From Streptomyces hiroshimensis (GTDB taxonomy: Bacteria > Actinomycetota > Actinomycetes > Streptomycetales > Streptomycetaceae), in the NCBI RefSeq assembly GCF_014650335.1, contig NZ_BMUT01000001.1:487037-551036 (forward strand): a stretch of 64,000 nucleotides of DNA, in the 5' to 3' direction. The translations under genes were made by a program, and so were the position numbers. The first letter of the stretch is position 1, and every line of letters begins with the position of its first letter. Below the pieces are notes generated by a model. The model worked only from the letters and a program-made list of their open reading frames with translations, did no database searches and had not been told where the DNA came from. Below are positions 52,787 to 62,371 of the stretch, in pieces.

Positions 52787-53578
52787 TCAAGCGAGCCCGG
52801 CACTCGCTCCGGCGAGGTCCGTCGACAGCGCCGCCGCGACCTCCTTCAGGAGGGGGACGATGCGCTCCGTCGCCGCGTCCGTGACGCGGCCCGCCGGGCC
52901 GGAGATGGAGATGGCCGCCGCCGTGGGGGAGTCCGGCACGGGCACCGCCAGGCACCGCACGCCGATCTCCTGCTCGTTGTCGTCCACGGCGAAGCCGTTC
53001 TCGCGGACGCGCTCGAGCGCCTCCAGGAAGCCCTCGGGCGTGGTGATGGTCTTCTCGGTGGCGGCCGGCATCCCCGTGCGGGCGAGGATCGAGCGCACCT
53101 CGTCGTCGGGGCTCTGCGCCAGCAGCGCCTTGCCCACGCCGGTGGTGTGCGGCAGCACGCGCCGCCCGACCTCGGTGAACATCCGCACCGAGTGCCGCGA
53201 GGGCACCTGCGCGACGTAGACGACCTCGTCGCCGTCGAGCAGCGCCATGTTCGCCGTCTCGCCGGTCTCCTCGACCAGCCGCGCCAGGTGGGGGCGCGCC
53301 CAGGTGCCGAGCAGCCGGGAGGCGCTCTCGCCGAGCCGGATGAGCCGCGGCCCGAGCGCGTACCGCCGGTTCGGCTGCTGGCGGACGTATCCGCAGGCCA
53401 CGAGCGTGCGCATAAGCCGGTGGATGGTCGGCAGCGGCAGCCCGCTGCTCGTGGCCAGCTCGCTCAGCCCGACCTCGCCGCCCGCGTCGGCCATCCGCTC
53501 CAGCAGGTCGAAGGCGCGCTCCAGGGACTGGACGCCTCCGCTGGGGGCGGGGGTTCGGGGCTCGGCGGACGGGGGCAC
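52787..53578 (-). CDS. allR: IclR-family repressor, AllR-like
   Basis: A 263-aa IclR regulator. The N-terminal winged HTH ([14 protein letters not shown]... [31 protein letters not shown]) is followed by an effector domain ([49 protein letters not shown]). It is divergent from allB. In S. coelicolor the IclR protein at this position represses allantoin, malate synthase and gcl genes. GTG 53578 has AAAGGA six bases upstream. Confidence 0.9.
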   Translation of the reverse strand: MPPSAEPRTPAPSGGVQSLERAFDLLERMADAGGEVGLSELATSSGLPLPTIHRLMRTLVACGYVRQQPNRRYALGPRLIRLGESASRLLGTWARPHLARLVEETGETANMALLDGDEVVYVAQVPSRHSVRMFTEVGRRVLPHTTGVGKALLAQSPDDEVRSILARTGMPAATEKTITTPEGFLEALERVRENGFAVDDNEQEIGVRCLAVPVPDSPTAAAISISGPAGRVTDAATERIVPLLKEVAAALSTDLAGASAGLA

Positions 53579-53692
53579 GGCAGGTCCTTTCGGGTACGGG
53601 GTGGGAGCAGCCTACCGGGCTCGCACGCCCCCACCCCGCCCCCGGAGGTCTTGACGGCCGCGGGGAGCGACAGAAGACTGCCCCCACCGTCG

Positions 53693-53709
53693 TTCAACAG
53701 AACGTTGAA
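53693..53709. promoter_or_regulatory. TTCAAC-N5-GTTGAA operator before allB
   Basis: A perfect 6-bp-arm palindrome sits 15 bp before the allB start and 115 bp from the allR start, well placed for AllR repression of both. A near copy lies before uraD. Confidence 0.65.
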
Positions 53710-53724
53710 TTTCCGGGAGGGGAC

Positions 53725-55077
53725 GTGGCCGGCGTGTCCACGGAGGACCTGGTGCTGCGCTCGACGCGCGTCGTCACGCCGGAGGGCACCCGCCCGGCCT
53801 CGGTCGCCGTCACGGGCGGCACGATCACCGCGGTCCGCCCGTACGAGGCGCAGCCGCCCCCGGGGGCCGCCGTGGCGGACCTGGGCGACGACGCCCTGCT
53901 CCCCGGCCTCGTGGACACCCACGTGCACGTGAACGACCCGGGCCGCACGGCCTGGGAGGGCTTCCGGACGGCCACGCGCGCCGCCGCGGCCGGCGGCGTC
54001 ACCACGCTCATCGACATGCCGCTCAACAGCATCCCGCCCACCACCACCGTCGCCCACCTGCGGGTCAAGCAGGACGTGGCGCGCCCCAGGGCCCACGTGG
54101 ACGTCGGCTTCTGGGGCGGCGCCCTCCCCGGGAACACGGCCGACCTGCGCCCCCTGCACGACGCGGGCGTCTTCGGCTTCAAGGCGTTCCTGTCGCCGTC
54201 GGGCGTCGAGGAGTTCCCGGCCCTCGGCCCCGGCGACCTGGAGGCGGTCGCGGCGCGCGTCGCCGAGCTGGACGGCCTGCTGATCGTGCACGCCGAGGAC
54301 CCCGCCCAACTGGAGCGCGCCCCGCAGCGCGGCGGCCCGCGCTACGCCGACTTCCTCGCCTCCCGCCCCCGCGCCGCCGAGAACGAGGCCATAGCCCGTC
54401 TCGTCTCCGTCTCCCGCCGCCTGGGCACCCGCGTGCACATCCTGCACCTGTCGTCCTCCGACGCCCTCCCGGCGATCGCCGCGGCGAAGGCGGAGGGCAT
54501 TGCGGTCACCGCCGAGACCTGCCCGCACTTCCTGACGCTGACGGCCGAGGAAGTCCCGGACGGCGCCACCGAGTTCAAGTGCTGCCCGCCCATCCGCGAG
54601 GCCGCCAACCAGGACGCCCTGTGGGCGGCCCTGGCCGACGGGACGATCGACTGCGTCGTCTCCGACCACTCGCCGTGCACCACCGACCTCAAGGTCCCCG
54701 ACTTCGGCACCGCCTGGGGCGGCATCGCGTCCCTGCAGCTCGGCCTCCCCGCCGTCTGGACCGCGGCCCGCCGCCGCGGGCACACCCTCGGCGACGTCGC
54801 CCGCTGGATGTCCGCCGGCCCCGCCGCCCTGGCGGGCCTGCACCGCAAGGGAGCCGTCGAGCCGGGCCGCGACGCCGACTTCACGGTCCTCGCCCCCGAG
54901 GCCGCCTTCACCGTCGACCCGGGCACGCTCCACCACCGCAACCACGTCACCGCCTACGCCGGGAAGACCCTCCACGGCGTCGTGCGGTCCACCTGGCTGC
55001 GCGGCCGCAGGATCGCCCACGACGGCGCCCTCGCCGAGCCCGCCGGCCTCCTCCTCGAAAGGCAGCGCAGCGCATGA
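53725..55077 (+). CDS. allB: allantoinase
   Basis: A 450-aa cyclic amidohydrolase: [23 protein letters not shown] (H-x-H), [14 protein letters not shown] with the carboxylated-Lys region, [28 protein letters not shown] and CVVSDHSPC (Asp). It opens allantoin to allantoate. GTG 53725 has GGGAGGGG upstream. The TGA overlaps the alc ATG, so the two steps are coupled. Confidence 0.95.
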   Translation: MAGVSTEDLVLRSTRVVTPEGTRPASVAVTGGTITAVRPYEAQPPPGAAVADLGDDALLPGLVDTHVHVNDPGRTAWEGFRTATRAAAAGGVTTLIDMPLNSIPPTTTVAHLRVKQDVARPRAHVDVGFWGGALPGNTADLRPLHDAGVFGFKAFLSPSGVEEFPALGPGDLEAVAARVAELDGLLIVHAEDPAQLERAPQRGGPRYADFLASRPRAAENEAIARLVSVSRRLGTRVHILHLSSSDALPAIAAAKAEGIAVTAETCPHFLTLTAEEVPDGATEFKCCPPIREAANQDALWAALADGTIDCVVSDHSPCTTDLKVPDFGTAWGGIASLQLGLPAVWTAARRRGHTLGDVARWMSAGPAALAGLHRKGAVEPGRDADFTVLAPEAAFTVDPGTLHHRNHVTAYAGKTLHGVVRSTWLRGRRIAHDGALAEPAGLLLERQRSA

Positions 55078-56237
55078 CGAGCACACCGGACGGCAGCCCC
55101 GGCATACCCTCTTTCGTGGGCGGCGCCGCACCGTACGCGGGCGGGAACCCGTACGCCGACTACCGCGCCGCGGACCTCCCCTTCACCTCCCTGCCCGACC
55201 TCGCCGACCGCCGCCTCGGCGGGAGCGTCGTGGCCGCCAACGACGAGTTCTTCGCCGACCGCGAGAACCTCCTCACCCCCGCCCCCGCGCACTTCGACCC
55301 CGCCCTCTTCGGCCACAAGGGCAAGGTCATGGACGGCTGGGAGACCCGCCGCCGGCGCGGGCCGGACGCCGCTCACCCGCATCCCGCCGACGGCGACCAC
55401 GACTGGGCGCTGATCCGCCTGGGCGCACCCGGCGTGATCCGCGGCGTCGTCGTCGACACCGCCCACTTCCGCGGCAACCACCCGCAGGCGGTGTCCGTCG
55501 AGGCCGCCCGCCTCCCGGGCACGCCCTCGCCGGGCGAACTCCTCGCCGACGACGTCAAGTGGACGGTCCTCGTGCCCCGTACGCCCGTCGGCGGCCACGC
55601 GGCCAACGGCTTCGCCGTCCGCTCAGAGGAGCGCTTCACCCACCTGAGACTGTGCCAGTACCCCGACGGCGGCATCGCCCGGCTGCGGGTGCACGGCGAG
55701 GTGCGGCCCGACCCGGCCTGGCTCGCCGCCCTCGGTACCTTCGACCTCGCCGCGCTGGAGAACGGCGGCCGCCCCGAGGACGCCTCGGACCGCTTCTACT
55801 CGCCCCCGCTCAACACCGTCCTGCCGGGCCGCTCGCGGAAGATGGACGACGGCTGGGAGACGCGCCGCCGCCGCGACCGGGGACATGACTGGGTCCGCTA
55901 CCGCCTCACCGGGCAGGCCGTGCTGCGCGCCGTCGAGATCGACACCGGCTGCTACAAGGGCAATGCCGCGGGCTGGGCGGAGGTGTCCGTCCTCGACGCC
56001 GCCGGAGGCGCCGATCCGGCCGACCGCACCACCGGCTGGACGGTGGTCGTGCCCCGCACGCGCCTCCAGCCCGACGCCGTGCACCGGTTCCCCCTGACGG
56101 GTGCCCCGGTGGCGACCCACGTGCGCGTGGACATCCACCCGGACGGGGGCGTGGCACGGCTGCGCGTCCACGGCTCGCTGACGGAGACGGGGGCGAGGGG
56201 CCTGCACGGGGAGGGCCTCACCGAGGCCGGCTCATGA
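55074..56237 (+). CDS. alc: allantoicase
   Basis: A 387-aa enzyme that splits allantoate to ureidoglycolate and urea. It has two homologous halves, each with a [13 protein letters not shown] or [12 protein letters not shown] block followed by HDW and R-x-R-V-H-G ends. [17 protein letters not shown] near the start is the family signature. It overlaps allB by ATGA. No ureidoglycolate lyase follows, so glyoxylate release must use an enzyme outside the window or a non-enzymatic step. Confidence 0.95.
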   Translation: MTSTPDGSPGIPSFVGGAAPYAGGNPYADYRAADLPFTSLPDLADRRLGGSVVAANDEFFADRENLLTPAPAHFDPALFGHKGKVMDGWETRRRRGPDAAHPHPADGDHDWALIRLGAPGVIRGVVVDTAHFRGNHPQAVSVEAARLPGTPSPGELLADDVKWTVLVPRTPVGGHAANGFAVRSEERFTHLRLCQYPDGGIARLRVHGEVRPDPAWLAALGTFDLAALENGGRPEDASDRFYSPPLNTVLPGRSRKMDDGWETRRRRDRGHDWVRYRLTGQAVLRAVEIDTGCYKGNAAGWAEVSVLDAAGGADPADRTTGWTVVVPRTRLQPDAVHRFPLTGAPVATHVRVDIHPDGGVARLRVHGSLTETGARGLHGEGLTEAGS

Positions 56238-56263
56238 CAGGCCGGCCCACGACAGCGGACGCC

Positions 56264-56812
56264 TCATGACAGCGGGCGGCTCATGAACAGGGCGGTCTCG
56301 CCCTCCGAGGCCGTGCCCCGGTAGAGGGACGTGTCCAGTCCGCACAGCGCGAAGCCCATGCGGCGGTAGGCCCGTACGGCCGGAGCGTTGACGTTCGTGA
56401 CCTCCAGCCAGGCGGTACGGGCGCCCCGTTCCCGGCCGTGGTCCAGAGCCCGCTCCATGAGGCCGGGGCCGACGCCGCGGCCGCGGTGCCCGGGCGCCAC
56501 CCTGATGTCGGCGATCACCAGCCGGTCGTTCCACGCCGAGTGGGTGAGGGTGACGGCACCGCACAGGACCTCCCCGTCGAGGGCGACGATGACATGGGCC
56601 TCCTCGCCCTCGTCCTCGTCGTCCTCGGGCGGGTAGACCTTGCGCAGGGGCGGGTCGACGGGCGTCTCGCGCAGCCGGAACCCTTCGCCGGACGCGCTGA
56701 CTTCCAGGACGGTCGGCGTCGTGAAGGAGTTGTCGATCGCTGCGGCCGCGGCGTGCTCACCGGGGCGTGCGGGGCGGTAGACGACGGTTGCGGGCTGTGC
56801 GGCTGCAGGCAT
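56264..56812 (-). CDS. GNAT-family N-acetyltransferase
   Basis: A 182-aa GCN5-type acetyltransferase. VIADIRVAPGHRGRGVGPGLMERALDHG carries the R-x-x-G-x-G/A acetyl-CoA motif and NAPAVRAYRRMGFALCG the later strand-helix. It resembles streptothricin/aminoglycoside-type acetyltransferases by length only. ATG 56812 or 56836 could be used. A doubled CACCGTACAGCG lies at the start (about 56817 and 56841). Confidence 0.8.
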   Translation of the reverse strand: MPAAAQPATVVYRPARPGEHAAAAAIDNSFTTPTVLEVSASGEGFRLRETPVDPPLRKVYPPEDDEDEGEEAHVIVALDGEVLCGAVTLTHSAWNDRLVIADIRVAPGHRGRGVGPGLMERALDHGRERGARTAWLEVTNVNAPAVRAYRRMGFALCGLDTSLYRGTASEGETALFMSRPLS

Positions 56813-56836
56813 GATCGCACCGTACAGCGCATGCAT

Positions 56837-57496
56837 TCACCGTACAGCGAGTCCGTCCCAGAACATCAACTCGTAGGCCTGGAGCAGCCGTCCGTAGCGG
56901 TGTGCGAGCGGCTCGGACAGCCGTCCGCTCGCCAGGCCGGCCGCCACGGCTTCGGCGGACCGCTCCTCCTCCTCGGGCCCGGGACCGGCGAAGTAGTCGA
57001 AGAAGCCGCACGCGGGGTTGTCGAAGCCGTAGTGCTCGCGCAGGGCCGATCCGACGGCGGCGCAGTAGCCGCCCCACGCCGCGAAATTGGCGGTCAGGGC
57101 GACCACGGCGTCCACGGGCTCGGCGTTGAGCGCGAGCCAGGCCACGTACGACGGGTAGGCCTGGCAGGCGGGGCGCGGCTCGTGGGCGCGCACGGCCTCC
57201 TCGTCCAGCCCGCACGCGGTCGCCAGCGGCCCGAGCAGGCTCCGGGCCAGGTCCTCCCCGAGGGTGAGGGACTCGAAGAACCGCGCCACGGCGGGCTCCT
57301 CGGCCGCACGCCCGGCGAGGTGCGCGAAGCTGTGCCGGTCGCCGGCGATGACGTGGTGCTGCTCCAGGGTGAACGCGGTGATCACCTCGCGCGGGGCCTC
57401 CCCGGCGGCGATCAGCGGGACGAGCCGGTTGGCGCCCTCTCCGGGAGCAAGCCCCTGCACCGCATCCGCCAGTACCTCCTGGGCCGTACGGGTCAT
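56837..57496 (-). CDS. TenA-like (thiaminase II family) protein
   Basis: A 219-aa helical protein with VITAFTLEQHHVIAGDRHSFAHLA, CGLDEEAVRAHEPRPACQAYPSYVAWLALN and GGYCAAVGSAL, typical of the TenA/heme-oxygenase-like fold. Family members act in thiamine salvage or, in other lineages, as diiron enzymes. It is followed immediately by the GNAT gene. Confidence 0.7.
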   Translation of the reverse strand: MTRTAQEVLADAVQGLAPGEGANRLVPLIAAGEAPREVITAFTLEQHHVIAGDRHSFAHLAGRAAEEPAVARFFESLTLGEDLARSLLGPLATACGLDEEAVRAHEPRPACQAYPSYVAWLALNAEPVDAVVALTANFAAWGGYCAAVGSALREHYGFDNPACGFFDYFAGPGPEEEERSAEAVAAGLASGRLSEPLAHRYGRLLQAYELMFWDGLAVR

Positions 57497-57611
57497 CGCT
57501 CCGCCTTCCTGTCCCGGGACGGTCCGCGTGCTGCCTCCCGCGATCGTAGTCCGGGGGCATGCCGTCCGCAGGCGGCGCGCGGTACGCCTCACCCGGGCGG
57601 GAGAGCCGGCC

Positions 57612-57803
57612 TCACCCCCCGGCGAGATAGAAGAGGAGGAAGAGGAAGGCGGCGAAGAAGTGGACGGCGACGAGGTAGATGACCACCCGCACGGTCATCC
57701 CCATGGGCGCGCGGTCCTCCTCGTCCATGCGCTTGCCTGTGTCTGCGTTCGCGTTTGCGTCTGTGCCTGCGTTGGCGACTGCTTCTGTGTCGGTGTCGGT
57801 CAC
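57612..57803 (-). CDS. DUF6126 small membrane protein
   Basis: A 63-aa protein. A Thr/Asp/Ala/Asn-rich N-terminal tail made of degenerate 6-base repeats leads to one TM helix (VVIYLVAVHFFAAFLFLLFYLAGG). DUF6126 genes habitually follow cupin-HTH regulators, as here; the GTG overlaps the regulator stop (GTGA). Confidence 0.75.
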   Translation of the reverse strand: MTDTDTEAVANAGTDANANADTGKRMDEEDRAPMGMTVRVVIYLVAVHFFAAFLFLLFYLAGG

Positions 57804-58426
57804 GGCATTCCCCTCCGGGTGGGCGCGGCGCCTCCGAGGCACAGCTCGGTCGCGCCGCTCTGCAGCAGCGTGTGCATGAACAGCAGGTCGGCCCCGCCGC
57901 GCGACGCCGCGGCGATGCGGTGCGGGGTGAGCGAGTCGAAGTGGGCGGCGTCGCCGGGGTCCAGCAGGTGGGTGCTCCCGCCGAGCGTGAGGCGCAGCCG
58001 GCCGCTCGTGACGTACAGCCACTCCTCGCCCGGATGGACGCGTACCAGCTCGGCCTGGCCGCCCGCCTCCGGCGGTACGTGCAGGCGCAGGGCCTGCATG
58101 GCGCGGCCCGAGCCGCCGGCCCGCCAGTACGTCCAGCCCCCGGCCTGCTGCGGCTCCATGTGGCTCGCGCGCACGATGGGGTCGCGCTCCGGAGCCGCCT
58201 CGCCCAGCAGGTCGGATACCGTGGTGCCGTAGGTGCGGGCGAGGGCCAGCAGCATCGGCAGCGACGGCGTCCGCCGGCCGGTCTCCAGCCGGGACAGGTG
58301 GGCGGGGGAGAGGCCGACGCGGGCGGCGGCGGCCTCCAGGGTCAGCCCACTGCGGGTGCGCAGGTCACGCAGGCGCGGGGCTACGGTGGGCAGGTCGGCC
58401 GCGGGCTCGTCGGGCAGCGGTGTCAT
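57800..58426 (-). CDS. XRE-cupin transcriptional regulator
   Basis: A 208-aa regulator with an HTH (LRDLRTRSGLTLEAAAARVGLSPAHLSRLETGRRTPSL, residues ~19-56) and a C-terminal cupin (HVPPEAGGQAELVRVHPGEEWLYVTSGRLRLTLGG). ATG 58426 follows a GGAAG. A TATACC lies about seven bases upstream. It is probably autoregulated through the palindromes just upstream (58458-58484). Confidence 0.85.
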   Translation of the reverse strand: MTPLPDEPAADLPTVAPRLRDLRTRSGLTLEAAAARVGLSPAHLSRLETGRRTPSLPMLLALARTYGTTVSDLLGEAAPERDPIVRASHMEPQQAGGWTYWRAGGSGRAMQALRLHVPPEAGGQAELVRVHPGEEWLYVTSGRLRLTLGGSTHLLDPGDAAHFDSLTPHRIAAASRGGADLLFMHTLLQSGATELCLGGAAPTRRGMP

Positions 58427-58457
58427 GCTTCCGGTATAGGACCGCCCCTGCCCTAAA

Positions 58458-58484
58458 GGCAAAAGTTTTGCCTGTGAGGCAAAA
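58458..58484. promoter_or_regulatory. overlapping GGCAAAA palindromes, operator of the cupin regulator
   Basis: GGCAAAA-g-TTTTGCC (58458-58472) overlaps TTTTGCCT-gtg-AGGCAAAA (58466-58484). A further GGAGGCAAAGG lies at about 58496. The site is 32 bp from the regulator start. Confidence 0.65.
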
Positions 58485-58599
58485 GCCGCGGCATGGAGGC
58501 AAAGGTTCCGTCTGGCTGGATCGCGCCCCCGGTTAACTCCTGGGAAACAGTCGGCGTTGTCATTGACATGACATCAGCTACGCGCGTCATGCTGGCCTC

Positions 58600-59055
58600 A
58601 TGAAGGCAACCCCCCATCGCAATCTGCGCTCTTCGCGCTTCGCCCGCACGGCCGTTCTCGCCGCGCTGGCCTCGGCCCTGTTCGCCGGCGGCACCGCCGT
58701 CGCCGCGCCGCTCACCGCTCCGGCGGCCCCCGTGGCCGTCACCGCCCAGGCCCCGGCCGCCGTGAAGGCCGTCGGCGACATCTGCAAGTCGGCCCTGCCC
58801 TCCCAGGCCGACGACACGCTGCGTCTGATCGACGCGGGCGGCCCGTTCCCGTACCCCAAGGACGGCACCGTCTTCTCCAACCGCGAGGGCGTGCTGCCCA
58901 AGCAGACCTCGGGCTACTACCACGAGTACACGGTCAAGACCCCCGGCTCGCCCGACCGCGGCGCCCGCCGCATCGTCGCCGGCCAGGGGGACCACGAGGA
59001 CTACTACACCGGCGACCACTACGCGACGTTCAACCGCGTCGACTTCACCTGCTGA
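58600..59055 (+). CDS. secreted guanyl-specific ribonuclease (RNase Sa-like)
   Basis: A 151-aa protein with an N-terminal signal peptide (RFARTAVLAALASALFAGGTAVAA; cleavage probably after AVAA). The mature ~97-residue enzyme has FSNREGVLPKQTSGYYHEYTVKTPG (catalytic Glu), RRIVAG (Arg), DYYTGDHYATFNRVDFTC (catalytic His), and cysteines at both ends. It cleaves RNA after guanosine outside the cell. There is no ribosome site before the ATG. Confidence 0.9.
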   Translation: MKATPHRNLRSSRFARTAVLAALASALFAGGTAVAAPLTAPAAPVAVTAQAPAAVKAVGDICKSALPSQADDTLRLIDAGGPFPYPKDGTVFSNREGVLPKQTSGYYHEYTVKTPGSPDRGARRIVAGQGDHEDYYTGDHYATFNRVDFTC

Positions 59056-59190
59056 CCGATCGTCACGTAGGCGCCATCCAAACGTAAGCGCCATCCGAGC
59101 GGATTCCGCTCACCAACCGTCTCCTCACGCTCAAAAACGAGTTGTTCCGGTCACCGGGCAGCCGACCGACGTGTGAGGAGACACCGGCCC

Positions 59191-60993
59191 TTGTCCAGAA
59201 CCCGGCCCGCGGGGTGCCGAGCCCGCCTCGGCACCCTCGCCCTCGCCGCCGTGGCCACCGCCTGCCTCGCCCTCACCCCGCAGCGGCCGCCCGCGGCACC
59301 CGCCGCACCCGGCGCCCCCGGGGCCCCCGATCTCGGCCCGGGCGTCCACGTCTTCGACCCGTCGATGCCCCGGCAGCGGATCCAGCGCACGCTGGACGAG
59401 GTCTTCCGGCGCCAGGAGAGCGCCCAGTTCGGGCCCGGCCGCGAGGCGCTGCTGTTCAAGCCGGGCACCTACGACGTGGACGTCAACGTCGGCTTCTACA
59501 CGCAGGTGGCGGGCCTGGGCCTGCGGCCCGACGACGTCACCGTCAGGGGCGCGGTGCACGCCGAGGCCGACTGGTTCAAGGGCAACGCGACGCAGAACTT
59601 CTGGCGCGCCGCCGAGAACCTCTCCGTCACCCCCGCCTCCGGCGCCGACCGCTGGGCCGTCTCCCAGGCCGCCCCGTACCGCCGCATGCACCTGCGCGGC
59701 GACCTCCGCCTGGACGACGGCGGCTGGTCGAGCGGCGGATTCACCGCCGACTCGCTGATCGACGGGAAGGTCCTCTCCGGAACCCAGCAGCAGTGGCTCA
59801 CGCGCAACAGCGAGCTCCGCGGCGGCTGGACCGGCGCCACCTGGAACATGGTGTTCGCCGGGGTGCGGGGCGCCCCGCCGACGACCTTCCCCGACCCGCC
59901 CCGCACCAGCGTCGGGCGCACCCCCGTCGTCCGCGAGAAGCCCTTCCTGTACGTCGGCCGGACGGGCGACTACCGCGTCTTCGTCCCCGCCCTGCGCCGG
60001 GCCGCCCGGGGCACCACCTGGTCCGGCAGGGCGGCCGGGCCGGGCGCCTCCCGCCCGCTCGGCCGCTTCTTCGTCGTCCGGCCGGGCACCGGCGCCGCCC
60101 GCATCAACGAGGCGCTCGCGCAGGGCAGGGACCTGCTGATCACGCCCGGCGTCCACCACCTCGACCGGCCCCTGCACGTCACCCGCCCCGGCACCGTCGT
60201 CCTCGGCCTGGGGCTCGCCACGCTCGTGCCGGACCGGGGCACCGCCGCCCTGACGGTCGCCGACGTCGACGGCGTCCGCATCGCGGGCCTGCTCGTCGAC
60301 GCGGGGCGCGCGGCCTCGCCGGCGCTGATGGAGATCGGCCCGCCCGGCGCCCGGGGCCGCCACGCCGCCGACCCCGTCTCGCTGCACGACGTCTTCTTCC
60401 GCATCGGCGGCGCCGGTCCCGGACGGGCCGTCAGGAGCCTGGTGGTGCACAGCTCGGACGTGATCGGCGACAACCTGTGGCTGTGGCGCGCCGACCACGG
60501 CAGCGGCGTCGGATGGACCGTCAACACCGCGGCCGAAGGGCTGGTCGTCGACGGCACGGACGTCACGATGTACGGCCTGTTCGTGGAGCACTACCAGCGG
60601 ACCCAGACGCTGTGGAACGGCGACGGCGGCCGCACGTACTTCTTCCAGAACGAGCTGCCCTACGACCCGCCCGGCCGCGCCGCCTGGAGCGACGGCCCGG
60701 CCACGGGCTACCCCGCCTACCGGGTCGCCCCCTCCGTGACCCGTCACGAGGCCTGGGGCCTGGGCAGCTACTGTCACTTCACGGCCGCGCCCGGGCTCGC
60801 GGCCGACCGCGCCTTCGCGGCGCCCCGGCGGCCCGGCGTGCGCTTCCACAGCCTCGTCGCCGTCTCGCTCGGCGGCGACTGCACGCTGCGTCACGTCATC
60901 GGTGACGCCGGGGGGCCGGCCGGCGCCGGGGCCAGGGTCGCCACCCTCCGCTCCTGGCCGGGTGGCGAACGGCTGTCCGAAAAACGCCCTTGA
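59191..60993 (+). CDS. secreted right-handed beta-helix protein
   Basis: A 600-aa secreted protein: basic start, hydrophobic core (LGTLALAAVATACLAL) and Ala/Pro-rich linker, then a beta-helix of adenylyl-cyclase/pectate-lyase-like type (HVFDPSMPRQRIQRTLDEVFRRQE, FKPGTYDVDVNVGFYTQVAGLG, VGWTVNTAAEGLVVDG, YGLFVEHYQRTQTLWNGDGG). It probably acts on a polysaccharide. TTG 59191 has GAGGAG ten bases upstream; GTG 59173 is the alternative. Confidence 0.75.
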   Translation: MSRTRPAGCRARLGTLALAAVATACLALTPQRPPAAPAAPGAPGAPDLGPGVHVFDPSMPRQRIQRTLDEVFRRQESAQFGPGREALLFKPGTYDVDVNVGFYTQVAGLGLRPDDVTVRGAVHAEADWFKGNATQNFWRAAENLSVTPASGADRWAVSQAAPYRRMHLRGDLRLDDGGWSSGGFTADSLIDGKVLSGTQQQWLTRNSELRGGWTGATWNMVFAGVRGAPPTTFPDPPRTSVGRTPVVREKPFLYVGRTGDYRVFVPALRRAARGTTWSGRAAGPGASRPLGRFFVVRPGTGAARINEALAQGRDLLITPGVHHLDRPLHVTRPGTVVLGLGLATLVPDRGTAALTVADVDGVRIAGLLVDAGRAASPALMEIGPPGARGRHAADPVSLHDVFFRIGGAGPGRAVRSLVVHSSDVIGDNLWLWRADHGSGVGWTVNTAAEGLVVDGTDVTMYGLFVEHYQRTQTLWNGDGGRTYFFQNELPYDPPGRAAWSDGPATGYPAYRVAPSVTRHEAWGLGSYCHFTAAPGLAADRAFAAPRRPGVRFHSLVAVSLGGDCTLRHVIGDAGGPAGAGARVATLRSWPGGERLSEKRP

Positions 60994-61045
60994 GTCGATC
61001 ACTCTCCGCAATCCATGATGATCTTCCGGAGCGAGGGGGGACGCC

Positions 61046-62269
61046 ATGGGAGCGACCGAAGCAGCCGAAGCAGGCGAATCAGGAGCGATCGTCGATCTGG
61101 CGGCCCTGGGGGAGGAGTTCGCCCGGCATCCGCACCGGGTCTACGCCGGCCTGCGCGCGCAGGGCCCCGTGCACCGCGTGCGCATGCCCGAGGGTGCCGA
61201 AGCCTGGCTCGTCGTCGGCTACGACGAGGTGCGCGCCACGCTCAACGACCCCCGGCTGACGAAGGACTGGAACAGGGCCGCGGCCGACATCAGCCTGGTC
61301 CGGGCCTCCGCCGGGCCGAACATGCTCGTCCAGGACGCGCCGGACCACACCCGGCTGCGCAAGCTCGTCGCCAAGGAGTTCACGCCGCGCCGCGTCGAGG
61401 AGATGGCGCCCCGGGTGCAGCAGATGACGGACGAGCTGCTCGACGCCATGCTGGCGGCGCCCGGCCGCCGCGCCGATCTGGTGGAGGCCCTGTCCTTCCC
61501 GCTGCCCATGGGCGTCATCTGCGACCTCCTCGGCGTGCCCGACCTCGACCGCGAGGCCTTCCGCCACTGGTCGAACATCGGCGTCGGCGCGGGCCCGATC
61601 GAGGAGAAGGTGACCGCCTCCCGCGAGGTCACCGCCTACCTGAGCGCGCTCATCGCCGCCAAGCGCCAGGAGCCCGGCGATGACCTGATGAGCGCCCTGA
61701 TCAGCGCCGCGGACGAGGGCGGCGACCGGCTCTCGCACGAGGAGCTCCTCGGCACTGCTTGGCTGCTGCTCGTGGCCGGCCACGAAACCACGGTCAACCT
61801 GGTGTCCAACGGGGTGCTCGCCCTCCTGCAGCACCCCGACCAGCTGGCCGACCTGCGCGCCGACCCCGGCCTGCTGGACAACGCCGTCGAGGAGATGCTG
61901 CGTTACGACGGGCCGCTGGAGACCCCCACGTACCGCTTCACCACCGAGCCCATGGAGATCGGCGGCACGCTCATACCCGGCGGGGGCGAGCTCGTGCTCC
62001 CCGTGCTGGCCGACGCCCACCGCGATCCGGCCCGCTTCCCCGACGCCGAGCGGTTCGACATCCGCCGTGACGCCCGCGGTCACGTGGCCTTCGGTCACGG
62101 CATCCACTACTGCCTCGGCGCCCCGCTGGCCCGCCTGGAGGCCCGGATCGCGATCCGCTCCCTGCTGGAGCGCTGCCCGGACCTCGCCCTCGACGCCCAC
62201 CCGGCGGCCCTCACCTGGCGCGAGGGCCTCCTCATCAGGGGCCCGCACCGGCTGCCCGTCCGCTTCTGA
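61046..62269 (+). CDS. cytochrome P450 (CYP107-like)
   Basis: A 407-aa bacterial P450. The heme loop FGHGIHYCLG has Cys at about residue 356, the I-helix motif is AGHETT, and EEMLRYDG gives the E-x-x-R. It needs ferredoxin partners, none of which are nearby. ATG 61046 has GAGGGGGG upstream. The substrate is unknown; it is probably catabolic or a tailoring enzyme. The 15-bp repeat overlaps its stop codon. Confidence 0.9.
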   Translation: MGATEAAEAGESGAIVDLAALGEEFARHPHRVYAGLRAQGPVHRVRMPEGAEAWLVVGYDEVRATLNDPRLTKDWNRAAADISLVRASAGPNMLVQDAPDHTRLRKLVAKEFTPRRVEEMAPRVQQMTDELLDAMLAAPGRRADLVEALSFPLPMGVICDLLGVPDLDREAFRHWSNIGVGAGPIEEKVTASREVTAYLSALIAAKRQEPGDDLMSALISAADEGGDRLSHEELLGTAWLLLVAGHETTVNLVSNGVLALLQHPDQLADLRADPGLLDNAVEEMLRYDGPLETPTYRFTTEPMEIGGTLIPGGGELVLPVLADAHRDPARFPDAERFDIRRDARGHVAFGHGIHYCLGAPLARLEARIAIRSLLERCPDLALDAHPAALTWREGLLIRGPHRLPVRF

Positions 62270-62354
62270 CCCTGCCTGTTCTGATCCTGCCTGTTCTGAT
62301 CCTGTCGGTTCTGGCCCTGCCCGTTCTGATCCTGCCTGTTCTGGCCTCGCCCGG
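62265..62354. repeat. 15-bp tandem repeat, six units
   Basis: TCTGATCCTGCCTGT and variants are repeated six times, starting inside the P450 stop codon and lying before the end of the DUF6875 gene. Confidence 0.85.
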
Positions 62355-62371
62355 TCGTCTGCCTCCCGGCC

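Noticed and set aside
51853..52884. 343-aa repeat protein in the 176-bp array
   Set aside because: Frames remain open on both strands because of base composition. There is no ribosome site, and the unit length of 176 and 177 bp is not a multiple of three, so the frame shifts between units.
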